DNA of 64,000 bases. Source: Pohlia nutans (lineage: Eukaryota; Streptophyta; Bryopsida; Bryales; Mniaceae). The notes beneath the pieces were generated by a model. It was not told the DNA's origin, ran no database searches, and worked only from the letters and a program-made list of their open reading frames with translations. The translations under genes and the position numbers were made by a program. Where the stretch lies: positions 20,297,501 to 20,361,500 of the forward strand of contig CM040094.1 in NCBI GenBank assembly GCA_022496805.1. The letters are read 5' to 3'. Positions 24,299 through 33,840 of this stretch are shown here, piece after piece. Position 1 is the stretch's first letter; the number at the start of each line of letters is the position of its first letter.

Positions 24299-27200
24299 AC
24301 AAAGCTCAGCGGACTGAGGAACTTTGGGAAGAGTACTTTGCGGATCCTTCCCAGTGGTGGGACAACAGAAGAGTTGACAAGGTATTCCAGGACTGCCAGT
24401 GGGTTGATGCTAGAAACTGGATGTAAGCCTTGGATCAGACACGTGAGGTGGATATTTCTTAGTTGTACAAGGATGCGGGCACCAGGCAAGCTGTATAGGT
24501 ATTGTGCTTTGCGTACTTTGGAGTGGAGTCTAATCACTGTAGTGTTGAAAACAATGTCATCCTTGATTTTTGAGCATTGAGTGCAGATTAACCGGACTTT
24601 AATATGCGTCACATGTTGCATATTTGATGGTGGGTTGTGGTGCCTACAGAGGAACCCCAGATCACCTGACTTCAAACATAAGATGAAAGGAGAAGCACTG
24701 TGGGTAGATGGCTGGAAAACGCCACCTTGGGTGAAGGCAAGACTCAAATCGGTCACTCAGGGCACATCATATTCTCATGCTGTTGGTAGTAAGCAGATTC
24801 GGAGCACAAGTACCACGAGCGAAGCGCTTGCTGTTATGGAGAATCTACTCCAACAAGGCACCACTATAGACTCGTACATGTATGTTGAAGTTTTGAAGCG
24901 GTGCTTGAAGCAGAAAGACCTTATGGCGGCCAAGCAGGCTCATGACTGTATCATCAAGAGTGGAATGGAGCAAAATGTATATGTGGCAAACAACCTTTTG
25001 AGAGTGTACATCAGATGTGGGAGGCTGCAGGATGCACGCCGAGTGTTTGATAAACTTGTGAAGAAGGATGTTTATAGTTGGACCATCATGGTTGGAGGTT
25101 ATGCTCAGCACAATTGTGCTAAGGATGCACTAGAAGTTTTCAATCAAATGTGCCAAGAAGGTGTGCAGCCAAATGAAGTTACTTACTTGAGCATCCTGAA
25201 GGCATTTGCGAGTCCAGCAGCTTTGAAATGGGGCAAAGAACTTCACGCGCTCATCAGACACGATGGCCTCGAATCAAATGTGCGTGTAGGGACTGCGCTT
25301 GTTCGCATGTATGTGAAGAGTGGCAGTATCAATGATGCCCTACGAGTTTTTGACAGAATGGAGGAACGTGATGTCATCACATGGAGCGTGATGATTGGTG
25401 GACTTGCAGACCACGGACGTGGGCATAAGGCATATGAATGTTTCCTTCAAATGCGAAGAGAGGGCTGTGTACCGGACGCAATCACGTATATGAGCATTTT
25501 GAATGCATGTGCAAGTGCGGGTGGTTTAGAGTGGGTGAAGGACGTGCACAGCCATATTCTGGCAGATGGATTGGAGTCGGATTTGCGTGTAGCAAATGCG
25601 ATTATTCACATGTACGCAAAGAGTGGCTGCATCGAGGATGCTGTACAGGTTTTTGACAGAATGGAGGAACGTGATGTGGTCACATGGAACGTGATGATTG
25701 GTGGACTTGCAGACCATGGACGTGGGCAGGAGGCATATGAATGTTTCCTTCAAATGCGAAGGGAGGGCTGTGTACCGAACCCAATCACGTATGTGAGCAT
25801 TTTGAATGCATGTGCCAGTGCAGGTGCTTTAGAGTGGGTGAAGGACGTGCACAGCCATATCCTAGCGGATGGATTGGAGTCGGATTTGCGAGTAGCGAAT
25901 GCGCTTGTTCACATGTATGCAAAGAGTGGCAGCATGGATGATGCCGTACGAGTCTTTGACAGATTGGTGGAACGTGATGTCGTGACCTGGAACGTGATGA
26001 TTGGTGGACTTGCAGACCATGGACGTGGGCAGGAGGCATATGAATGTTTCCTTCAAATGCGAAGAAAGGGCTGTGTACCAGACCCAATCACGTATGTGAG
26101 CATTTTGAATGCATGTGCAAGTGCGGATGGTTTAGAGTTGGTGAAGGACGTGCACAGCCATATCCTGGCAGATGGATGGGAGTCTGATTTGCGGGTGGCA
26201 AGTGCACTTGTTCACATGTACGCAAAGAGTGGCAGCATCGATGATGCCCTTCGAGTGTTTGACAGAATGGAGGAACGCGATGTCATCACTTGGAACGTGA
26301 TGATTGGTGGACTTGCAGACCATGGATGTGGACATGAGGCATATGAATGTTTCCTTAAAATGCGAAGTGAGGGCTGTGTACCAGACGCAATCACGTATGT
26401 GAGCATTTTGAATGCATGTGCAAGTGCAGGGGGTTTAGAGTGGGTGAAGGATGTGCACAGCCATATCCTGGCAGATGGATTGGAGTCGGATTTGCGTGTA
26501 GCAAATGCGATTATTCACATGTACGCAATGAGTGGCGGCATCGAGGATGCCGTACGAGTTTTTGACAGAATGGCGGAACGTGATGTGGTCACATGGAACG
26601 TGATGATTGGTGGACTTGCAGACCATGGACGTGGGCATGAGGCATATGAATGTTTCCTTCAAATGCGAAGGGAGGGTTGTCTACCAAATTCAATCACATA
26701 TATGAGCATTTTGAATGCATGTGCAAGTGCAGGTGCTTTGGAGTGGGTGAAGGACGTGCATAGCCATATCCTAGCAGATGGATTGGAGTCGGATTTGCGT
26801 GTGGCTAGTGCGCTTGTTCACATGTATGCAAAGAGTGGCAGCATCCATGCTGCGCTTCGAGTCTTTGACAGAATGGAGGAACGTGATGTGGTCACATGGA
26901 ACGTGATGATTGGTGGACTTGCAGACCATGGACGTGGGCATGAGGCATATGAATGTTTCCTTCAAATGCGAAGGGAGGGCTGTGTACCGAACCCAATCAC
27001 GTATGTGAGCATTTTGAATGCATGTGCCAGTGCAGGTGCTTTAGAGTGGGTGAAGGACGTGCACAGCCATATCCTAGCGGATGGATTGGAGTCGGATTTG
27101 CGAGTAGCGAATGCGCTTGTTCACATGTATGCAAAGAGTGGCAGCATGGATGATGCCGTACGAGTCTTTGACAGATTGGTGGAACGTGATGTCATCACAT

Positions 27201-28114
27201 GGAGCGTGATGATTGGTGGACTTGCAAACCATGGGTGTGGACATGAAGCCCTGGAAGTTTTTAGAAGAATGATCGCTGATGGTGTTGAACCTAATGATTA
27301 CTCATTTGTGGCAGTGTTGTCGGCCTGTAGTCATGCAGGCCTGGTTGATGAAGGCCGTCGGCTCTTTCGGGTTATGATGCAAGATTATGGCATGGAACCT
27401 AGTGTGACTCCTTATGGTTGCATGGTGGATCTTCTTGGGCGGGCTGGAAACTTAGAGGAAGCAAAGCTCTTTATTGATAACATGCCAGTTGAAGCAGATG
27501 CAGCTACTTGGGGAGCTTTGCTTGGTGCTTGTAGAAGTCATGGTAATGTGGAGTTGGGCGAACTTGCTGCTAAAGAGGTTCTTAAGTTGGAACCAGAGAG
27601 TGCCGCTCCATACGTGCTCCTCTCCAACATCTATGCTGCCGCTGGCCAGTGGGATCAGGTGTCATCAATACGGTGTATGATGCAGGAAAGAGGTATTCGC
27701 AAGGAGCCAGGGATTAGCTGGATTGAGATTAATGACAAGATTCATCGCTTTGTTGTAGGAGATACCTCTCACCCAGAAGCAAAGAAGATCTACGCTGTGC
27801 TGGAGAACTTGACCAAAAGGTTGAGGGCTGAAGGTTACGTTCCTGATACTCGGCTTGTCTTGCGCAATATTGATGAGGAGGACAAAGAACTTGCTCTTTG
27901 TGCTCACAGTGAAAAGCTAGCTATAGCTTATGGAATGATGCACACCCCTCGCGGAAAGCCAATTCGTGTGTACAAGAATCTTCGGGTGTGTTCAGATTGC
28001 CATACAGCAACCAAGTTCATCTCTAAGGTGACTGGACAGGAGATCGTGGCCAGGGATGCCAATCGCTTTCACCACTTCAAAGATGGCGTCTGCTCTTGTG
28101 GGGATTATTGGTAA
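24299..28114 (+). CDS. PPR-DYW RNA-editing factor with an N-terminal OSB-type PDF motif
   Basis: Exon 24299-24381 (after CTCAG) reads ELWEEYFADPSQWWDNR and ends DK|GTATTC. Exon 24650-28114 (after CTACAG) continues in phase as RNPRSPDFKHK...GEALWVDGWKTPPWVKARL. Together these form the PDF motif of organellar single-stranded-DNA-binding (OSB) proteins. The frame then runs without a stop into a PLS-class PPR protein: one L-S pair, one P-L-S triplet, six near-identical P-L-S units (25370-27187), P2-L2-S2, E1, E2 and a complete DYW domain (PG-box-like GISWIE, zinc/active-site HSEK...CSDCH, terminal CGDYW). Known: DYW domains are cytidine deaminases editing organellar transcripts; OSB PDF motifs bind ssDNA in organelles. 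Inferred: plastid or mitochondrial C-to-U editing factor. Alternative starts without the PDF motif are ATG 24683 and ATG 24836. Confidence 0.85.
25370..27187 (+). repeat. Six tandem 303-bp PPR (P-L-S) units
   Basis: Six consecutive units of exactly 303 bp (101 residues), each starting Asp-Val-Val/Ile-Thr-Trp and ending Glu-Arg. Units 2 and 6 are identical over at least ~230 bp, offset by 1212 bp (four units). Units 1 and 4 share ANAIIHMYA. This points to recent unequal exchange or gene conversion inside one coding sequence. Confidence 0.95.
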
Positions 28115-28450
28115 TGGGGTTGGAAATCTTTAGGCTGATAGTTGTTGGGAGATATGCAAGATGTTGAAAGTGCGGCAATGGTATTAGTTACACGGTTTGC
28201 ATGTTGTTGGCATTTTGAACCTCTTGGTCTTTATTAATCTTTGCCGCGCATGCGTTCATATAATGGACGATGAACAAATTTCAACTTTTCTCTTTACTAC
28301 ATCCTTCACGATTTTCAAATTTCTCTTGGTTTTTGTGCTAGTTGACTATCATTTGTATGGTATGGATCTTCAAATGAATATATTGTGATTTTTTGAAAAC
28401 ATCACAATTGGTTTATGTCGAGTTTTATTCTTAGTTCATAAAGTGAGACC
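28115..28450. other. 3' flank of the PPR gene
   Basis: Presumed 3' UTR and spacer. AT-rich, no other gene seen. Confidence 0.4.
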
Positions 28451-29032
28451 TTAACCCCTAAAATACCGGGGTGGGGGTTTTGAACTTAGCTCTTGTTTTC
28501 TTGACTAGCTCTTGTAGCAAGCTCAATTCCTCATTGGTGTGGGGTAATTTTGACGATCGGCACCGTTGAAGTTAAAGAAGACTTATGTATCCTTTTTATG
28601 AAAAAAAGATCAACTGAATCGCATAATTTTTGAGAAAATGCCACCGTTGAGAAGATTGATGGAACTTGTTTGGGGTATTTTGTACATAGGCTGAAATCAA
28701 ATTGTTCTAAAATGCTCTAAAAATTCTGAAATTTTTATTGAGAGTAGAAATCATCATTTTAAAAATGTGCAAAAAATTTCAAGTGATTTGGAGGAGGAAG
28801 AAGATACGAGGGTCTGAACTGACGCCTAGATATCGACCATGCAACTCAAAAATGTCACCAAAAATCATTCACTTGATGAATTTCTGATTGAGAAGTACCT
28901 ACATATTCGGCTCTCAAAATGAACCAGGGTCTCTTTGTTGCTCTTTCTACAATTCAAAGCCCAAGAACCCAAATTTTTTCACTTTCTAGTTCCAAAAGCC
29001 CCATGGGGGCTTTACGGTCTTTTAGGGGTTAA
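28451..29032. mobile_element. piggyBac-like MITE (582 bp)
   Basis: Flanked by TTAA on both sides. Terminal inverted repeats CCCCTAAAATACCG and (reverse complement) CCCCTAAAAGACCG. AT-rich interior without coding capacity. Confidence 0.75.
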
Positions 29033-29273
29033 ATATAATTTTCCATAATAAGTAGAATCAAATAATGGAAACTATATTGTCTCCAAGTGCATGTTATTCC
29101 AATTTCATTACAATATTTTTTAGTTCATATGTGTTAATTTGGGATTTTTAATTGAATTTCAAGAGAGAGATTTTCAAAATTAATTTTAAAATATTAAAAA
29201 AAAAATGATGAATCCAACCGTATAAATGTGATCTTCACAGGGACATTTACAACTTTTTTTTGTACATAAATTC

Positions 29274-29278
<5 letters not shown>

Positions 29279-29336
<58 letters not shown>
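29279..29336. repeat. (AT)n microsatellite
   Basis: About 28 uninterrupted AT dinucleotides. Confidence 0.95.
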
Positions 29337-29338
<2 letters not shown>

Positions 29339-29634
29339 CATGTAACATTATATAATGAATCTTTGAAAATAGTATTGCATCGAGACGTTAAAGGGCTAAA
29401 TAGTATCGGTGGGTTTGCAATTAATTGTCTCGATGAGGATTGAATGAGATGGTTTTTTTGTTTTTTTTTTTTTATGTTTTTTTTTTATGATTGTTTTTTT
29501 GGGTAGTTGGTAGTTGCTTATGAATAAAATAAACGTTTTTTTGTCTCTGTTCCACAAGGGGAGAGACTACAAGACACTTCATTTTCAAGAGTTCCATAGC
29601 TGTTCAGTAATATCAAGTAGTATAGATAGATAGA

Positions 29635-29850
29635 TAGATAGAAACTCCGGTCCTTTTATAGGGCCGTCGTGAATATAGTGTCTGTTCATTTGGTTAATGA
29701 GCCAATGCCCACCAGACAAAGGGCCATTACGACCAAAGATAGATAGAAACACCAACCCTAAAGAAGGGCCGGCGTGACTAAAGTGTCCGTTTGTAATGTC
29801 AGTGATCCGATGCCCACGGGACAAAGGGACATTGGAACATTACGACCAAA
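29635..29850. repeat. Two-unit tandem repeat of about 107 bp with GATA tract
   Basis: Unit core GATAGAAAC...GGGCC(G)nCGTGA...ATGCCCAC..GACAAAGGG occurs twice, preceded by a short (GATA)n run. Confidence 0.65.
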
Positions 29851-29992
29851 CTACTCACCCCGTTCGGGAATAGACACTTTTGGAACTACTAACAACTGAA
29901 GAATTATTTTAAAAGGGTGTCATGAACACATGTGATTCCAAGGTCTAGTAAAGGGTGCACCCCCAAGTACATGGAGCAGAGCTCCTAGACTG

Positions 29993-30801
29993 TTAACCCT
30001 TTAGTGCCCAGGAGACCATAATGTGGTCACTCGGTCATCGGAAAAGAGAATTCCGGAAAATCCGTAAAGATTCAAGTTTAATACTTTGAGGTTTAGAGTT
30101 GCGAAATTCTTAATGTCATCTTTTGGGGAAAAAAAAATTCAATTTGGAGTTGTGCAACTATCAAAATACCTATGAACAAAACATGAAAATATTGCAAATA
30201 CTTGAAAATACAGTAAATACTTACAAATATAGCACATGTACTATGTGGTATTTCTTGTGTTTGGAAGTTTGTTATCTTGTTTTAAATTTTTGGATTGTGT
30301 TCTCTTGTTCATGTTCCATTAGTGTATCTACTCCGATCTTGATCAATATACCAACTCCTTTCATATTTTAACGTATAATTTTTGTCCTAAACCGTACATG
30401 GATAAGTCACTATCACTTGTAAAATTCACAATAATTATGTGTGAGTCAGTTCTTGACATGAAAGATTGCAATGGAGAGGTGTTGACATAGGTCATTGCTG
30501 AACCTCTTCACTTTTATTTTTGAAAATTTAACCCAAATTCTATTTAACTTTGAAGTCGCACATCCTCCAAAATCTCAGTTTTGAGTGTGCATTATACGGT
30601 TCAAAGACATACTATAATCTTCCAATCCAATGGTCGGATCTTACCAAGGTTTAACCGGCACTTGTTTGATTAAGCTACGCTTACATTTATACGGTTAAAT
30701 ACTATTAATAGTTTCCGTAGTTTGAATAAAGAAAGTTTTTATAAAAAAACCACCAAAAAACTTTGGTTTCTCCAGAAACACCCTGGGCACTAAAGGGTTA
30801 A
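29993..30801 (+). mobile_element. piggyBac-like MITE, complete (809 bp)
   Basis: TTAA target duplication on both sides. Perfect inverted ends CCCTTTAGTGCCCAGG. No transposase; the only open frame (30123-30371) is AT-driven and also present, degraded, in the copy at 13722-14410. The two copies differ at very roughly a fifth of positions by eye. Confidence 0.85.
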
Positions 30802-31238
30802 TGAAATGAGTGAGTATGTTTTGTGGACATACTTCTTAGCGTGTTATTTTTATTCCAACATCAAATTTATTGGAGATAAATTGCATATGTAGTCATCAGA
30901 TCTTGTTTCTTGTTGGTATTGCAAGTCTGAATAGCTCTCTGCAAAACATCATCAGGAGCTAACTGTGTCACACACATCTCTTATGTCTATATCTTGGGAG
31001 GAAATCAGGATAGGGTTCTCGGGAAAGTCATTTCCAAATATTCCATCATGACATACAAACGACTAATAGGGTCCAAATGAATATTTGGAGGTAATTTATA
31101 TAAATGAATTAGAGAGATAGAAGGGAACTCTGGCTAGAAGGGATAGCCTGAGTGACAGGTCTATTGAGAGAAGGGTTGCCAGCTAGGTGAGAAGTGGCGC
31201 GTGCTACCCTTGATGCCTTCTTTTGAAAGCAGAGCCTA
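30802..31238. other. Spacer
   Basis: No gene or recognisable repeat. Confidence 0.4.
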
Positions 31239-31590
31239 CACTACTAGAGAGTGCGTCAAAACCAAGGCAAAACCAAGACACATCTCTTGGAACCAATAGG
31301 AAATGGGTTTAACGTAGCAAAGCCAAATTCACTGCACGGAACCAACAAGGTTTCTCTTGGAACCAACAAGTTTTCTAGAAAACCAACACATTTATGTTGG
31401 TTCGTGCACTGTAAGTGCCTTTTTCACTGATTTCTAACTTTCGGTAAGGGCATTAACAAAAATCAACACATTTATGTTGGTCCGTGCACTGTAAGTGCCT
31501 TTTTCACAAATTTTTGTTGGTTTGTGCATAGTAAGTGCATTTTTCACTAAATTCTGTTAGTTCGTGCACATAGTGTTTCTCGCAGTAGAG
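31239..31590. mobile_element. CACTA-like non-autonomous element (352 bp), one end degraded
   Basis: The left end CACTACTAGAGAG is a typical CACTA terminus. The right end TTTCTCGCAGTAGAG is its degraded inverted copy. Interior subterminal repeats (ACCAACA and TTGGTTCGTGCACTGTAAGTGCC, about three tandem copies at 31385-31570) are typical of the superfamily. Flanking CTA/CTG could be a decayed 3-bp duplication. Confidence 0.55.
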
Positions 31591-31888
31591 CTGTCCTTTT
31601 TGTGCAAAATGAAAAGTACATAGTATGTAACACATTTGTCCTTATTGCGTCATTAATACTATTAATAATTATGGAAAAATATTAAAATATATTTAAAATA
31701 GAATCTTTTAAAAATCTTTGGAATCTTTGCCCAACTTTTCAAAATATTTATGCCAGTTTGAGAATATTCATAGAATCTTTTGAATTTTAGGCATAGTTTG
31801 GAATCTTTCTATAATATTTTTGGAATCTTTTGGAATATTTTTATATATGATACCTTTGAATAATAGGAGCTAAAGAAAAAAATTCCCA
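31591..31888. other. AT-rich spacer with degenerate GGAATCTTT repeats
   Basis: GAATCTTT-type octamers recur at least five times between 31700 and 31830, just upstream of the LTR element. No gene. Confidence 0.5.
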
Positions 31889-31910
31889 TTACCTGTCACG
31901 GACATACATT

Positions 31911-32000
31911 AGAAACTTCTAGAAGATTCCCTGAAGATTCTATAGAATATTCTTTAAAGATTCTTTTAGAAGGTTCTGGAAGATTCTTAGAATATTCTTA
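31911..32000 (+). promoter_or_regulatory. Heat-shock-element array in U3
   Basis: Alternating GAA and TTC triplets at 2-bp spacing: GAAacTTCtaGAAgaTTC is a perfect four-unit element. It is followed by GAAgaTTC, GAAtaTTC, GAAggTTCtgGAAgaTTC and GAAtaTTC. Two more GAAgcTTC sites lie downstream in the LTR, before the TATA box. This is the consensus bound by heat-shock factor trimers. Confidence 0.85.
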
Positions 32001-32112
32001 GTATATTCTAATAGATTCTAAGAAGCTGCTCGAGAAGCTTCCTGGTTAGTGGAAGTTGTTTGAGAAGCGTCCTAGTTCACAGAAGTAGCTCGAGAAGCTT
32101 CCTATCCAGTAG

Positions 32113-32120
32113 TATATATA
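32113..32120 (+). promoter_or_regulatory. LTR TATA box
   Basis: TATATATA followed by GGAGTCGAGG. Transcription would be expected to start about 25-30 bp downstream. Confidence 0.7.
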
Positions 32121-32308
32121 GGAGTCGAGGCTGAAGGGTTCTTCAGTCTCGACAACGCATTTCTTAGAGCTCTAGCTCACCTCTCTTGGTGTTGTTTGTG
32201 TACTCATCTGATCAATCTAGTTCTTGCATGTTCTCTTTGAACTTCTTGTTTAGATTTATTGTGTGTATTTCCGTGTCCGTAACAGTTTGTCGAGACTGAT
32301 TTTATCTT

Positions 32309-32322
32309 AATATCAGAGCTGG
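32309..32322 (+). other. Candidate primer-binding region
   Basis: AATATCAGAGCTGG resembles the initiator-tRNA-Met-complementary PBS (core ATCAGAGC). It lies about 25 bp after the LTR instead of directly next to it, and the core recurs near 32422. Assignment uncertain. Confidence 0.35.
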
Positions 32323-32690
32323 ATCCTTCTTGCTTGAGAGCGGATCACCCCTCTTCTTGAAGGTATTCTAGCGCTTTAGAGGTTGCGGATTACTTTCCTC
32401 TAAACTGATATTTTCTCAATTTCAATATCAGAGCTTAGTTTTTCAAAGGCAGAGAGTGGAGTACTCCTTCCTTTAAAGATACTTAAGCGTTCTAAGGGTT
32501 GCAGATTAGTCTCCCTTGGATTGGTATTAATTCCTTCTTTTTAGCAAAGCTAATAGAAAGGACTATTAACATCGATTTCAGAATCTTGCCTTCTTGATAG
32601 AGCGTGGATTACCCCTCTTCTTGAAAGCGTTCTTAGAGGTTGCGGATTACCCTCCTCTAAAGCTGAGATTTTTTAGTGTTTTATTTTCTC
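32323..32690 (+). repeat. Leader repeats between LTR and gag
   Basis: Three imperfect copies of a ~110-130-bp unit with the order CTT(C/G)TTGA, GAG(A/C)G..GGATTACC, TCTTGAA(A/G)G, AGAGGTTGCGGATTA and CCTCTAAA. Non-coding leader. Confidence 0.65.
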
Positions 32691-32790
32691 TTTTCTCCAA
32701 ATTAGTTTTAGTAATAGATAGTGTTACCATCTTCTCCAAAGATTTAACAACTTTTTCTTTTCTAAATTTCAATCGATTTATCTCCTTAAT

Positions 32791-33840
32791 ATGGAAATAA
32801 ATCAGGCCATGGATAGTGCATCGCCACAAATAGAGAATAGAGTGGCAACTCTTGCAGATCTTCAAGCTCTTATGAATAGTGTGCGGGAGGAGATCGCATT
32901 TCTTCGCAATCCAAGTAAAGAGCGTCAAATTGATCCAATGACTGAAGAAGCTAGACGAGAAATTCACGGCCTACAACAAGAGCTTGTTCGATTAAGAGAA
33001 GCAAGACATGTATCACCCACGACCCTAATAGACAATTCAAGGCCTAGTACAAAAGAACCAAAAGCAAGTATGCCAGACAAGTTTGATGGAACAAGAACCA
33101 ATTTCTGAGGTTTTGTGCAACAAGTACGGCTTTATCTACGCCTATATCCTTCTCGTTATCCAGATGGATTTACTCAAGTTGCTTTCATAGGTACTCTTTT
33201 ATCAGGAAATGCTCGCTCTTGGTTTGCTCCGCTATTGGAGAAGGATTCTCCAATACTCTATAACCTAGAGGCTTTCATGGAAAGATTTACTGCTGCATTT
33301 GGAGATAGCGATCGAGAAGGAGTAGCTGAAAGAAAGATATAAAATTTGCGACAAGGATCACGTTCTGCTGCAATCTATGCTGCAGAATTCCAACAACTTA
33401 CATGTGATCTTGATTGGAACGATAAGGCGTTTATGACACGATTTCGATATGGACTAAGAGATGATGTCAAAAACTTGTTGATCACTATGCCTAAAGTGGA
33501 TACTTTAGAAGAACTTATATCTCAAGCAATTATTTGTGACAACCGCCTTTTTGAATTACGACAAGAAAGACGATCAGGTTGGAGAAATGAGGGAGCATTT
33601 GCTGCATTTTCAAAAGGTCCAGAAAATCACTCCACAGGTCCTGAACCTATGCAAATTGATGCGGTACGTTTCAAGCCCCTCACAGCTGAAGAAAAGAAGC
33701 GACAGTTTGAACAAAACTTGTGCTTATATTGTGGAGAGGCGGGCCATAAAGCTACAAATTGTTCGAAGAAACAGAAGACTCAAACAACAAGACTGAGGAG
33801 TACAAGCATACAGGAAAACGAGGACGCCCAGCCACAATAG
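32791..33840 (+). pseudogene. gag: gag, interrupted by two in-frame stops
   Basis: One frame of 349 sense codons from ATG 32791 encodes a coiled-coil N-terminus, the capsid-like retrotransposon Gag region (33115-33560) and a zinc knuckle CLYCGEAGHKATNC (CX2CX4HX4C). It is broken by TGA at 33106-33108 and TAA at 33340-33342. Both fit C-to-T changes (CGA and CAA). The reading frame is otherwise intact. It overlaps pol, which lies in the -1 frame, suggesting programmed frameshifting in active relatives. Confidence 0.9.

Larger units (their letters stand above)
29033..29992. other. Spacer with simple and tandem repeats
   Basis: Contains the AT microsatellite at 29279-29336, poly(T) runs near 29455-29500, and a two-unit tandem repeat at 29635-29850. 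No gene. Confidence 0.6.
31894..32284 (+). repeat. 5' LTR (391 bp)
   Basis: Starts TGTCACGGACATAC and ends GTGTCCGTAACA, with short inverted ends. Contains the heat-shock-element array and a TATATATA box. Confidence 0.95.

Noticed and set aside
25370..27187. Regular repeats resembling a CRISPR or satellite array
   Set aside because: The 303-bp periodicity is coding (P-L-S PPR units) and uninterrupted in frame.
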